From Chara braunii (taxonomy: Eukaryota > Streptophyta > Charophyceae > Charales > Characeae): 64,000 bases of DNA. Positions 24,516-36,312 of the stretch are shown here, piece by piece. The DNA lies in NCBI GenBank assembly GCA_003427395.1, contig BFEA01000419.1, positions 181,991 to 245,990 on the forward strand. The letters run 5' to 3'. A program made the translations under genes and the position numbers. The first letter of the stretch is position 1. The number at the start of each line of letters is the position of its first letter. Under the pieces are notes generated by a model, which saw only the letters and a list, made by a program, of their open reading frames with translations, did not search any database and was not told the DNA's origin.

Positions 24516-25035
24516 AGTTTATGACCATTTCAATTTTCATATTCGGACGAATATAAATTATGGAAAGGTATTTTTCCTACGGGAAGCGCTGCCAAAATTT
24601 TCTTAGTTTGAAGGAGTTAGATTATATTTTAATAGGGGAGATTCTAACGATCCACCCTATATAGGGCAGATGCTTCCAATATCTTCCTTTCCTTGGACCC
24701 TTGATTAGAGGCAAATTCAGTCCAGGTTATGAGAAGGATCAGAGAAAAGGATAATATGAGGGTTTATTCTCCATACGATTATAGTTTAGTCTTGGGCATT
24801 GGCCTGTACTGTGTTATAAGTCTTTTTTTATCATTTCGATTCAGGATTGAATTAGTTTCAGCTTGATCCCCATGAGGATCATCTCCTGTCATCACTGATA
24901 ACCGGTTGGTTGCCGATTCGTCGGTTTACGACTCAACCTTAACTTACTCTCGCCACTCAACCTAAAGGCTTAAGCCCTTGTGGTTTTTATTGTTTCTTTG
25001 GGTTTTCACCCGGACTTTATTGAACGACCGTTCAA
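24516..25035 (+). repeat. Repeat family C, copy 2
   Basis: Carries one CCTACGGGAAGCGCTGCC unit. It then carries the blocks shared with 7400-7840 (inverted) and 32350-32830 (direct), including AACCGGTTGGTTGCCGATTC. With copy 3 it forms a direct-repeat pair flanking the E-F-D repeats and the minisatellite, so C could be the LTR of an 8-kb element. That is inference. Confidence 0.7.
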
Positions 25036-25609
25036 TAAAGATACTAAATTCAAAATAATTTCAAGATTCGAAGTAAAGACTAAATTTAGGTTGTCGTGAT
25101 ACAGTATCGTACCAAATACCCTCACAAGGGTATTTGGCGTGTTTTCCGCAAGTCACACCAGTGCAGCCTCGTCAAGTTGACGTCGTGCAAGCGGAAGGAA
25201 GTTTAGGTCCTCGCCCGGGTGAGCGGCGCGCATGGGGTGTCGACGGAGAGGCACAACCATGCGCGGCCTAGCGAGACGCGGCGTTGCAGGCCGGCGGGAC
25301 GCGCGGCCCCTAGTCCCTTTACTTTTTCTGTGTTCCCCTGCGTTTATATTTATTTTATTATTATTATTATTATTATTTTCTTATTTTTTTTTTATTTTTT
25401 TTTTTTGTCTTTGATCCGGCGACCGGTTTCGAGACCGACATCGGACCCCACGGGCCTAGTTAGGCTACTACTTTGTTGGACATGGGTGACCGTCGCGGCA
25501 GTCGAGAACCTCGAGCACACATTTTTTATTTTTTTTATTTTTTATTTATTTTTGCGGGCTCGCTCGGGTTTCGGCGTGTCCTGGATGCTGGCAAAAATTC
25601 CTTTGTCTA
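25036..25609. other. No gene; low-complexity spacer
   Basis: Bases 25045-25105 are an inverted match to about 21770-21830. Bases 25345-25410 are a (TTA)n/T-rich stretch and 25520-25555 is T-rich. The rest is GC-rich and unassigned. Confidence 0.45.
25112..25137. other. Perfect 11-bp stem hairpin
   Basis: CCAAATACCCT, loop CACA, AGGGTATTTGG. It lies just after the end of family C copy 2, at the junction with E-type sequence. Function unknown. Confidence 0.9.
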
Positions 25610-26110
25610 TCCGTCTTGATACTTGGACTGGGGAGTTCAATGTGCATGCGAGCCAGTGGGTAATTAGCCCACGAGGCGGAAAGAAACCTTGGTGGCGGGG
25701 GTCGTTGCGGGCGCACCGTCCGCCAACCACGGTTTGCTGTGAAAGGTTTTAGTGTGAGCGTGCCCGATGGGATACGTAGGATGATGAACTATGCCTGGGC
25801 GGGCCCAAGGGGCACCGGTAAAAGGTTGCCGCAGTGTTGGCTGCGCGGCCCAAGCTGTCCCGACAGCAAGCCACTTCGGCCTGCAAAGTTCTCAATTAAA
25901 GATTTGCTACAGCGAGGCTAGGGGGCACCGGTGGGAGGCTGCTGCAGTTTTGGCTGTGCAGAAGGCTATCCCAGCAGCAGGTGAGATGGAACCCGCCCCC
26001 ACGTCGGCCTTCAAAGTTGTCATTTGAATATTTGCTACTACTGCCAAGATCTGCACCAGCACCTGCGGGGTGGTGGAAGCCTGGGCAGCCATAGCCAGGG
26101 GATATACCTC
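25610..26110 (+). repeat. Repeat family E, copy 2, with internal duplication
   Basis: Inverted counterpart of 12380-12990. Internally, 25813-25917 and 25925-26035 are two diverged head-to-tail copies. Each runs GGCACCGGT....TTGGCTG...CGGCCT.CAAAGTT.TCA.TT.A..ATTTGCTAC. Confidence 0.65.
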
Positions 26111-26183
26111 CCGTTCACCTCAGCCTGCTGTGAAAAGTGAGAGGGTTGGGTGTGAGAAGGCTTGTGGAACCAGCAGCTGCGGA

Positions 26184-26610
26184 CCCAGCTCAGTTGGTAC
26201 ACCCGCGAACTGTTGAAAATAGGTCCGTGGGAACTGCTGTCGGCGGGCCTAGCTCAGTGGGACCCCCATGAACTGTTGAACAGACATGTGGGACCAGCAC
26301 CTGCGGGTCTAGCTCAGGTGGCACACCCTTGAACTGTGGAAATACAAATCTGAGTTCGAACGCCACATGATGCAGTTGTGTGAAATACTAAAGTCCCAAT
26401 TACATGGGACCAGTCAGTCCAATGATGATATCCCATGCCCATTCCCGCGGCCTGGGTGGTCCTTCGGGACATCTGTTCAAACTGGAACGGTACAGAAAAG
26501 ATTGGCATGTCCTCCTGCAGCTGATTCCACGCTCGGGCATAGAACCAGCTAGCCCAGCCCAGTTGGTAGACCTGCGAACTGTTGAAATGCAGATCTGAGT
26601 TGGAACTCCA
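26184..26610 (+). repeat. Tandem tRNA-like (SINE-head-like) units
   Basis: Phrases like the tRNA D-arm/A box recur at 26184 (CCAGCTCAGTTGGTAC), 26249 (CTAGCTCAGTGGG), 26309 (CTAGCTCAGGTGG) and 26553. The first three are spaced 60-65 bases. Each is followed by a GAACTGTTGAA/GAACTGTGGAA anticodon-arm-like block. The third and fourth continue into B-box-like AGTTCGAACGC (26353) and GAGTTGGAACTCC. These are tRNA-derived, but none folds as an intact tRNA, so they are interpreted as tandemly copied SINE heads. Confidence 0.6.
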
Positions 26611-28762
26611 TTGAAGGTGGGTGAGTGGGAGTTTGCGCCGCAAGCTGAAATACCACTACTTTTATTTTTATTTTATTTATTTTATTTTATTTTACCTGTT
26701 TCGTGAGGTGGAACAGTGACTTTGCCTCTGCCCCTAGATCCCAGATGCAGGCCCTTGCGGCCTGTCCGATCCAAGCAAAGACATTGTCTGGTGGGGAGTT
26801 GACTGGGGCAGCACATATGTTGGAAGGGAGCATAGAGGTCTGAAGAGGAGCTCAACAAGAATGAGAAATTTTGTGCACAGCAAAAAGGCAAAAGCTTCTT
26901 TTACTTTTTGATCGCGAGCCTGTCGGGTCGGCTGCTAGCGGGACAATGCTGGCCAGGAGAAGTCGAAGGCAAAGGGAGCGAAGAAGGGAAAAATGGGTTG
27001 ACGTCAAACAGAAGACGGGGGAGGAGAAAAATGGGAAAAATGACAAAGACGAAAGAAACGGGAATGGTGAGGGGGAAAGAAGATGTTTCACGCCCGTTCC
27101 TCGATGGAAACCGACGAATGAAGGTTCGTTTCCTAGGTTTTTGGTAATGGCGAATCTAGTGGCGAGGCCATAAATTGAAGTTAGGGGCTGACTCTGGCGC
27201 TGCAGAGGGAAAGTACTGTGCGGGGAGATGGCGGATAATAGCTATGGCAGGAGGGAAAAGATCGTAACTCGCCCATTCCTTAACGGAATCAGGCGAAGTA
27301 AAGCTTGAAATCGGGGTTTTGAGGCATGGCAAATCTGATGGTAGAATCAGATTTCACATTCGAGTAGTGAGTTGGCTGGGATCAGCAATAGGAGCTGCGC
27401 GATATACTAGCAACAACGAGCGGGAGAGGGCGAAAAACGAAGATCTCATCTAATTCACGATGGAATCGGGAGGGATATAAGCCTGTACTGGGGTTTTGGG
27501 GGATGGCGAGCACGATGACATCGTTAGATTCCACGTTTGGGGCTTCATTTTGGCAGTTAGGTGGTTTAGAGTTGCGCGGGTGAGTAATGGGGTGTATCTT
27601 CCCATGTTCTAGCGGAAGATTCACTCTCATTTTACACATATTGGTGAGTAGTGGAGCGACGCACCTGCATATGATCGTTCCGGAGTTGCCGCCCCCTCTT
27701 TGGTTAGGTGGTCCCCTCGCTTGTGATGATCATTGCCTTCATCTCTGTTTTGTTGCGGTCACCTTCGTCGCGGACAACTTCGGGACTGCGTCCTTCGTCG
27801 TGAAGCTATCTGGCACACCCGCTCCTATATCCTGTTGGATGTCTTCACGATTGAGTCCGTGATGAATGGTTGATTTTGTTCGTGACGGTATATGTTTTTT
27901 TCTTGTCACACCTTCCTTCTTCATTTCAAAGCAGTCTTCGTCTTCCAGACTCTATTCCTTCCACAGGTATTTGGCATCTAGCCACCATTATGGGCCAGGT
28001 ACGTGGTGGAGCAAAGGAGAGGCGATGGGAGAAGAGAAAGACAGGCATCAAGAATGAGAAGGGAAGAAGAAAATAGAAGGAGGACGAAGACTGAATGTAA
28101 GAGGGGGAAGGAGGTTGGGATCGATTTCATGCGGGACGACGTCCATCACTGCCCAAACACTGTGGCTAAATCTGTAGGTGTTGTCCAAACCCAACCTTGC
28201 TTATAGCTACGTGGGGGTAAGAGCGATCCAAACGGGCATCTTACACAGGCTCCGGAGTGGACGAGATGAAAGAGGGATAGGAAAAAGTAAAGGAGGATTG
28301 AAAGGAGAAAAAGAAAGAGAGTGCGCAGAGGAGCCAGAAAATGGAGAAGGAAGAAGAAAAACGGGAGGGAAATGCATATCTGACCTTTTTTTTGGACAGA
28401 TTCCGGCAGCGGGGGGGGGGCACACACTACTAATTGATTGGTCATGCCAGACTTGGCGATGGGGCAACAGCCTGCTTGAAATGAGTTGCGGGGGCTGCGT
28501 CCGGGAGGAAGGAAGCAGACACACACGATGTATCATCCCATGTTCCAGCGGAAGATTAATTGTCAGTTTACACTAGTAAGGGCATGAGGGACTCTCGTCT
28601 CTGTAACCATGTCTAGCCCGACATCCGTAACCATGACCATGATGGCCGCTTTCCTGCCGCCTCAAAGTTTCTTATTATTGTTTTCACTACTAGTAACCTG
28701 ACCGCTAGTATGACCAGATGCATTGATTACTGGAGGGAATTACCGGCGGACCTGCTCAGAAT
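26611..28762. repeat. Degenerate tandem units, family F region, right arm
   Basis: Segments near 27090, 27275 and 27440 repeat a GGAAAC/GGAATC...GA.G...G.TTTT.GG..ATGGC.A pattern about every 170 bases. Bases 27595-27660 match the left-arm block at 11075-11150 inverted, and 28530-28575 repeats it (CCCATGTTCCAGCGGAAGAT). There is a T-rich run at 26658-26695. No protein recognised. Confidence 0.5.

Positions 28763-28837
<75 letters not shown>
28763..28837. repeat. (GA)n microsatellite
   Basis: About 75 bases of nearly pure AG/GA dinucleotide with one AA interruption. Confidence 0.95.
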
Positions 28838-28842
<5 letters not shown>

Positions 28843-29799
28843 CTGGAAGACCAAGCTGACGATGCGAGAATGAACCGAAAGTCGGGCTATGTGCCAGACT
28901 GCAGGGCTGCCAGCAGGTGCGAACGTGAGAGTCTGTGAGACTTTCCCTAAAAGTCGAACTGGCAACTCAGCCGTGGGACAAGGGACTGTGTCTAGAGGAG
29001 GAAGACCATCCGGATCTCAACGGGAAACTTACCACTCTGCTAAGCGAACCTGGCCAAGTGGACGGCCAGGTGCATTCATGTGCTAAGGGCAGAGAGAGAA
29101 AGAAGAGAAGATCGAACTTACCTGTGCCTGTTGTTTGTAATCATCTGAAAGTAAGGTGCGGTCTTGACGCTGCAGTATTGTTAGCAAGAGAGATAGAGGA
29201 CCAGTTTCCCCAAAAGAGAGGAATAAGCAAGAGGGGAAGAAAAAGTTGAAGAGCTATTTACCTGGCAAGGCGAACTGATGATGCTAAGGATGTTGGTGGT
29301 ACTGTGGGACTGAGGTGCTGCGGGTCATCGGGAAGCTTGACCACTGCGGTGTCTTTTACTATGCCTTGGCTGTGCGACCGGCTGTGTTACTTTATCGACG
29401 TTTTTGCTACAGTGGTTGTTGTTGCTAGTACAGATGGTTGTACTGCTGCTAGTACACTTGCAAGGCCTACCGCGGGCTCGTTGTGCTGTTGTACTGGCTG
29501 CATCAACACTGCGTAACACGGGGGTAGTTGCCACATGCTACAGATCGTTGAGGACTGAGTAAGTGTTGTTGAGCGGAGGAAGAATGGTTGTGAGGCGGTG
29601 TCGAGTTTAGTGCTAGTTGCTGCTGAGGTGGCGGTTTATTCTACTTGAACGCGACCATCGCAGGCAGCATAGCAGAAGTTTGACCAGAAGTGACGGCGCT
29701 GCAGTTTGGGAGGGTTACTAAGCTCTGCGAAAGGAGGCTATCATTGCAATTTGGAAGCCCGTCATAGTGCCGCTTGATCTGCATTTATGCATGGGTTAG
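28838..29799. other. No gene; weak repeats
   Basis: CTTACCTGG/TTTACCTGG phrases at about 28838 and 29257, each followed by a GAC/GAA-CTGA.GATGC block, suggest two diverged copies about 420 bases apart. Otherwise unassigned. Confidence 0.4.
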
Positions 29800-30140
29800 G
29801 CACCCCGTTGTGATTTTTGCCACCATTGTGGGGTCCTCAGGCGTGTCAAGATTTCAAGGCCCTCTCACGTGAGTCTGAGCGCATCTTTCTCGTATCTGAG
29901 TGACTTGACTTCTCTCCTTCTGCCTTTCTGACTCTCAGTCTAGTCTTTTGATTCAGAGAGGAAGGCGGCAGGCGGGATTGAAACCCGTAATCCGTGCCAA
30001 GGCCTTTGTGGGAGGTTCGCCCCACCGATTGTTGGAGCTCTGCCAGGGTTCAGGCGGGACCCTAGAGGCAGGGAACTTTGAGGTAGGCGACGCGATCTCC
30101 CTTAGGATCCCGTATACCCCTATCTATACCACCCTTCATT
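29800..30140 (+). repeat. Repeat family D, copy 2
   Basis: Inverted counterpart of 9830-10260. It leads directly into the sequence preceding the minisatellite array. Confidence 0.75.
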
Positions 30141-30277
30141 TAGTCTGACTGAGTTTTGACTTTCTGTATATATTTCCTTGACTTTAATTCAGGACTTTAA
30201 CTGAATCAGAGATAATTTACTATGTTTGTCTAAATTTATCTGCCTGAAATGGAATCCACGATGTATGTTTGTGATGA

Positions 30278-31665
30278 TTTGAACTGGGGCTGGAAATGAG
30301 GTCCTCTAGACTGATCCGGTCGCCTTGCTCGTTTTGCCTAAGATATTGAACTAGGGCTGGAAATGAGGTCCTCCAGACTGATCCGGTCGCCTTGCTCGTT
30401 TTTGCCTAAGACATTGAACTGGGGTTGGAAATGACGTCCTCCAGACTAATCCGGTCGCCTTGCTCGTTTTGCCTAAGACATTGAATTGGGGCTGGAAATG
30501 AGGTCCTTCAGACTGATCCGGTCACCTTGCTCGTTTTGCCTAAAACATTGAATTGGGGTTGGAAATGAGGTCCTCCAGACTGATCCAGTCGCCTTGCTCG
30601 TACTGCCTAATATATTGAACTGGGGCTGGAAATGAGGTCTTTCTGATTGATCCGGTCGCCTTGCTCGTTTGCCTAAGACATTGAACTGGGGCTGGAAATG
30701 AGGTCCTCCAGACTGATCCGGTCGCCTTGCTGTTTTGCCTAAGACATTGAACTGGGGCTGGAAATGAGGTCCTCCAGACTGATCCGGTCGCCTTGCTCGT
30801 TTGCCTAAGACATTGAACTGGGGCTGGAAATGAGGTCTTCCAAACTGATCCGGTCGCCTTGCTGGTTTGCCTAAGACATTGAAATGGGGTTGGAGATGAG
30901 GTCCTCCAGACTGATCCGGACGCCTTGCTCGTTTTGCCTAAGACATTAAACTGAGACTGGAAATGAGGTCCTCTGGACTGATCCGGTCGCCTTGCTCGTC
31001 TTGCCTAAGACATTGAACTGGGGTTGGAAATGAGGTCCTCCAGACTGATCCGGTCGCCTTGCTCGTTTTGCTTAAGACATTGAGCTGAGGGTGGAAATGA
31101 GGTCCTCTAGACTGATCCGGACGCCTTGCTCGTTTGCATAAGACATTGAACTGGGGCTGGAAATGAGGTCTTCAAGACTGATCCGGTCGCCTTGCCCGTT
31201 TGCCAAGGACATTGAACTGGGGCTGGAAATAAGGTCCTCCAGACTGATCCGGTCGCCTTGCTCGTTTTGGCTAAGACATAGAACTGGGACTGGAAATGAG
31301 GTCCTCTACACTGATCTGGTCGTCTTGCTCGTCTTGCCTAAGACATTGAACTGGGGTTGGAAATGAGGTCCTCTAGACTGATCCGGTCGCCTTGCTCGTT
31401 TTGCCTAAGACATTGAGCTGAGGCTGGAAATGAGGTCCTCCAGACTGATCCGGTCGCCTTGCTCGTTTTGCCTAAGACATTGGACTGGGGCTGGAGATGA
31501 GGTCCTCCAGACTGATCCGGTCGCTTTATCATTTGCCTAAGACATTGAAATAAGGTTGGAGATGAGATCCTCCTGACTGATCTGGTCGCTTTGCTCGTTT
31601 GCCTAAGACATTGAAATGGGGTTGGAGATGAGGTCTCCTGACCGATCCGGTCGCTTTGCTAAATC
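30278..31665 (+). repeat. Minisatellite array, 21 units of 65-68 bp
   Basis: Units carry the conserved phrases TGGAAATGAGGTCCTC, GACTGATCCGGTCGCC and TTGCCTAAGACATTG. By eye the TGGAAATGAG phrase starts at 30291, 30358, 30426, 30493, 30560, 30627, 30693, 30759, 30824, 30891, 30958, 31025, 31092, 31158, 31224, 31291, 31358, 31425, 31492, 31557 and 31623. That gives 21 units with a modal period of 67. Units vary by substitutions and by indels in the T run, so open frames through the array are accidental. Confidence 0.97.
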
Positions 31666-32079
31666 AGTCAGATTTTGCTTGTTGATAAAGGTCTGACTCT
31701 TCTCCTTGTGAGAATAGTCCAGGCTAATCTGTTAAGGATTGCATGAGGTTTTACTGAGAACAAATTGGAAAGTTAAAAATTAACTAAATAAGATACAGGA
31801 CTCTTGTTTTTTTGAACCAGGACAAACAGAAGATGAAAACTTTGGATAAACGATCCCTTGTTTTTGAACCGGTTGAATGAGTTGTTGATATGACATGTTT
31901 GTTAGCAAAGCATTATCTTTTGTTCAAGGTCTGTCTATTTCTGCTGCTTAATAGGGTAGTCTGCTAGTGCTCGCCACGTGTTGGAGCTATGGGAGTTAGT
32001 TCAATTCCTGCATTTTCTGGGCTAAGTTTATTTGACTTAGATCAAGTTCTCACATTTTCTGGTATCTTTTATTTTACTT
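31666..32079. other. No gene recognised
   Basis: AT-rich spacer between the minisatellite and family C copy 3; nothing identified. Confidence 0.4.
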
Positions 32080-32830
32080 GGCTCTATATAAATTTTGGAT
32101 AGCTACTTTTCCTACGGGAAGTGCTGTCGAAATTTCTACAAAACCAAGGAGTTAGTCAAATTTTGACTTTTCACAATTCAAGTTTTGTCTAAGTTTATAT
32201 CTGGCTTAGTTAAAATCTGGGAAGCCTACTTTTCTAGGGGAGGTGCTGTCCAAATTTTTACTAAATCAGGGAGTTTGACAAAATTTGACTTTGAAAAGTC
32301 AGAATTATTTTCGAATTTTATATTTAGTCTCGTATAAATTATGAAAAGACACTTTTCCTACGGGAAGCGCTGCCAAATTTTGCTTAGTTTTGAAGAGTTA
32401 GATTATATTCAGGTAGGAGAATTATTGGCAATTCACCCTATACAAGTGAAATGCTGTCAGATTCCCTTATTTGTTTAGGTCCATTGGAGAGGTAGATTTA
32501 AGATCTAGTCTTACGAGATTTTGAGTAAGATGTGATATGGGGATTTATTCTCCGTACACTTAAAGTTCAAGTATTTGGGATTTAGCCTGTGTTGTGTAAC
32601 AGGTCCTTCTTGACCCTTTTTTATTCAAGATCTGACTAGTTCAGCTCGGTCCTATGAGGATCATCTTCTGTTATCTTTGATAACAGGTCGGTTGGTTGAT
32701 CGCCGACTCGTCGGCTCACGACACAACTTTGCTTGCACCTGTACCTCAGCTTGAATGCCTTAGCCCTGAAATTTAATATGTTTCTTTAAAGGTTTTAACC
32801 AGACTTCTTTTAATGACCATTATAAATAAC
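32080..32830 (+). repeat. Repeat family C, copy 3, with three ~122-bp units
   Basis: The CTACGGGAAG.GCTG core occurs near 32111, 32233 and 32357. The common block follows and ends in an AATGACCATT-type sequence. Orientation is direct relative to 24516-25035 and inverted relative to 7400-8460. Confidence 0.75.
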
Positions 32831-33149
32831 TGATGGGTTTTTATGGAAAGTTGGACAATGGTCAGGGTTTGAGTGTGTGAGGCGTAGTGTGAGTACAAGG
32901 AACAGTCAAGTTGACCACATTGGTGCATGGCAATGTGACTTTCGTATGTGCATGTGTTTATGCAGGTTAGTATCTTGGAGCTTGGTATACGAGTTTTACT
33001 TTGGAGGCAGTGAGAATGACAACCATGTGTCGCACGATCTGCATATCTAATGGGTTTATTTTCCCCTTTTTTATTTATCTCGAGGTTTGAATTAATATGG
33101 GTGTTGGGACGCTCGTTTATTCACTGAGTGATTTTGCTTGTTAATTTTT

Positions 33150-34085
33150 ATAGTTGGACGTTGATGTTCGTCGTAACCCTCAAAGTCAAACCCCTTGACT
33201 TCTCTCCAGGCCCTAGATTATGGGGCTTGTCTCCATGGCCATAAGGGATGACTGCCACCACAGGCTGGAACCTGTGTACCACCCACTCTCCGCAGGGTGC
33301 AGAAGAGGGGGTGGTTCTCAATCGCCTTCGCGGTTGTCTAACGTTAAGAGATTAACCCCTCAAGGCGCATGTCAGCTGACACTTGAGTGTCTAACACGAC
33401 CCTCGAGACCATCGAGGACCGCGCGATTATGGGTACTACATAGTGCGCCATCATAGTGACTGCTTGCGAACACTTGCATGGCTAGTCGATATGAGGAAGC
33501 CTTGCATCCGCGCCGTTTTATATTAAGACGCACGCGCGATACTTAACCAATTTCCGTATGAGAAGGTTATGGGTTGGATAGTAAAGGGACTAGGAACATT
33601 TTTGTTTTGTGAAATTGATCTGACCTTTGTTCTGGCGTGGTGTAACGCGTGGTAAAAAGAATGCGTCCTAGTCGACCGATGACGAGTCGCGCTTGGGACT
33701 TCAGCCCCCCTGTGCGTCGGCTTGCGTACGAGTCCGATAAAGGCGTGGAACCATGCGTACCCCCTATGCTACAACGTACGAGAAAACGCCCTCGGCTGGT
33801 CCACCTCTGCGATTGCATGTAAAAGCTTTCGTATTGTGGATTGGTAGCTCAGTGGGGATACGCTCACCTTAGGGATGGTGACATCTCCCGCAGGTGGAGG
33901 TAAGTTGTACCTCGCGTGGCCCTATCCTGTCGTAGGGGTTCGCGAGAGGTATGGCTAGCGCACTCGTTTGGAGCGGCAACGCTCCACGACTAAAGTCCTG
34001 CCGAATCCTGCGTGACGCGGCCGAGAAGGTCCCCTCTCACTGCGGGGACTGTGCGCTCGACAACGGTCCCCTGGGTTTTGTCTTC
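33150..34085 (-). repeat. Repeat family A, copy 3 (inverted)
   Basis: Reverse complement of the family A blocks at about 835-1760. Examples are TATAGTTGGACGTTGATG at 33151 against the ACGTCCAACTATAAA block at 1741, and the GACTAGGACG motif read as CGTCCTAGTCGACC near 33664. It includes the TGGTAGCTCAGTGGGG phrase at 33844, reminiscent of a tRNA A box. Confidence 0.75.
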
Positions 34086-35604
34086 AATAGTTAAAATAAT
34101 AGTGAAATAAATAATGCATTCCACGAACGTGTGCATAATACTCAGATTTGAGTATTAAATTGAAATGGCTAAGAAAAAATAAACCTTCTCAATGACAATC
34201 ATAAAAAATCAAATCACATTTCGCCATCCAGATCGATAAGATCAATGAAGAAACATGTCATAAACAACTTGTTACTCTATGCAGGGTTTTCCCCTTGTTT
34301 TCACAAAACTGTACAATACAAATGCAAATGACATTCTCCTGCCATGAAGAAGGAATATAGAAGAAATGTTTGAGACTGTAAACATAGTTTATAATAATTC
34401 ATACAATATCAAAACGTTTATTTATACCAATTCAAACCAACATCAACTGGTAACCTCGATAACAATGAGAAGAATTGTTACAATTAAAACTTTACAAGTA
34501 TTTTATGATTGCTCCGGCGGCATGACCCGATTTTATATAAATTTTTATCTCCTATTTGAGTTTGTTGGTGGAGTTAACCACCCATACCATTTACCAATGC
34601 ACTCGTCATCCGCAGACTCTAGCCTATTAACCTATCTGGTTGTATTACCAGAGTGTTTACTAACTTCAAATTTATAGTTGCATTCCCTGCACGTGCCACG
34701 ATAGTTTGCACTACCATCTAACTACCTCGACCATACAGGTCGATGAGTCTGTCTTAAGGTGTCGCGCTAAGGCGCCCTTACTCTTTACTTTAGACTGACT
34801 CCATTATAATATTCGGTGTAGACGGTATGTCGACTGCAAAAATTCGAGCAATTTGGGTCGACAACGGGAAGTTCAAGAGACATTTATGAATTTCCGAGTC
34901 GGTTGACGACATTTCCAATTTTTATTTGCATCAGCAGGCGTGCACGCAACCATTTTGAATTTTTTCTTGCTACGTAAACTCCCTTCCTGCTTTGCGCATG
35001 CACGCCAACTCCCTTTCTGGTTGTCCTTCGTATCTGCGTACCTCTTTGTCTTCCTCCAGCCCCTTTGACCGATCCCCTCCTCGATTATTTGGCGCGGTTG
35101 ATTGGTCGTCAGCTGATTGGTCGGATCAAGCCTCAAGGGTGGACTTACGCGCATGACTTGAATGACCAATCAAATGTGAATGAAAATTTTGATTGTCCCG
35201 CTTTCTTCGATTATTTGGATTTTTCTTCCTTTTCTCCTCCTCATCTACACCCCTCGCTACACACATTGCATGTTGGTGCCCTGTCGTCTTCCCCCCTATA
35301 TATTTGTGCAGCCTCTCCCTCTCCCTCTCGTTGATCTCAGCTGCAATGTTGTGTGAGCTATGTTCGAAGATTGTGGCGCCGAACGGGCTCGACGTGCCCA
35401 AGGAACCGGCAGAGTGACGGCGTGGGGTGGAGTAAGTGGTAGACTTGGGGTAAGGCATTATGAGGGACTAAGTGGTGGTGGAGACGGAAACGCCGCCAAC
35501 GGCAGAGCCTTATGGCTATGGTTGGCTCACGTTCGATCAGGTTTGGTGGCCGTGCACACGGAGTGTCAGTGTTGTTGTAATATTGAATAACAAACAACTC
35601 GTTT
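34086..35604. other. No gene recognised
   Basis: Bases 34140-34230 match about 21613-21700 in inverse. Bases 34366-34677 are AT-rich with an open frame that resembles no known protein. Bases 35060-35440 are pyrimidine-rich with a CTCTCCCTCTCCCTCTC run. No coding gene supported. Confidence 0.4.
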
Positions 35605-35690
35605 CTTGATCTACTTTAACAAATTCTCCTTCCGATACTATAATTTCTGGTCCTGGAGGTATTATGTCAGTAATTTTACGACCATCTATT
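35605..35690 (-). pseudogene. petA: Plastid petA fragment (cytochrome f, C-terminal half)
   Basis: On the minus strand the translation [20 protein letters not shown] is diagnostic of the large lumenal domain of cytochrome f, shortly before the GGFGQ region, which is missing. Only about 28 codons remain. Both ends run into unrelated sequence. Non-functional. Confidence 0.85.
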
Positions 35691-36212
35691 GCGTTCGTGG
35701 AAGCGTGAGTGTTGGACAATCAACTTTAACAAGATTCATAATTTGAAAAACGAGCTCCATGAAAATACATTCCACTACTTTTCTTGTAGATACTAATAAA
35801 TTTGATAAAATTCTTATATTTACCTTATTATTTACATATGATCTTATACTAGTGAATTTATACTGATGTAAATAGCCTATTAGATTTATTCATTGATATA
35901 ATTCATTTCCTACATGTATAACTTTGACTTGAAAGTGCCTTTCTATCATTTTTTTTGCTTCTGATTTAGTAATTTTTTTATCTTTCTGTATGTTTTTCTT
36001 GAATTCTATTATCAGATAAATTAGATAAAGATAAGAATATATTCATTATCTTTTCAGATGCCTTTTGAGAAATCTCTAGTTCACCCTTTTGGTTAGCCAT
36101 TTTAGCTGCCCAGTAATGTAAAATATTACTTTTAAAGATTTTTAAATCTAATATAATTTTTAAAACAGAATGAAAATTATTTAATTCAGTCTTTAAAAGA
36201 TAAGTAGAGAAA

Positions 36213-36235
36213 CAGGTGGCGAAGAGCCGACATCG
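36213..36235 (-). pseudogene. rrn23: Plastid 23S rRNA fragment (23 bp)
   Basis: Minus strand CGATGTCGGCTCTTCGCC plus ACCTG matches, from memory, the highly conserved 23S segment near the peptidyl-transferase centre in its plastid form. It is very short, but lies among other plastid fragments. Confidence 0.5.
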
Positions 36236-36312
36236 CAATGTGTCAATTAAAGAAGAATCTAGTTGACATTTTTATACTTTACATACTATAATATATAATA
36301 ACAAACTTCTTA

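Noticed and set aside
31163-31532. Open frames inside the minisatellite array
   Set aside because: They simply read through repeat units whose period is not constant and not a multiple of three; no protein family.
33841-33865. tRNA gene in family A copy 3
   Set aside because: Only an A-box/D-arm-like phrase (GGTAGCTCAGTGGGG); no T arm or acceptor pairing at the right distance.
35691-36212. Assignment of the AT-rich segment to a specific plastid gene (rpl23 or ycf1)
   Set aside because: A short stretch faintly resembles rpl23 (TKSEAKKMIE...VKVI) but the flanking residues do not fit; left unassigned.
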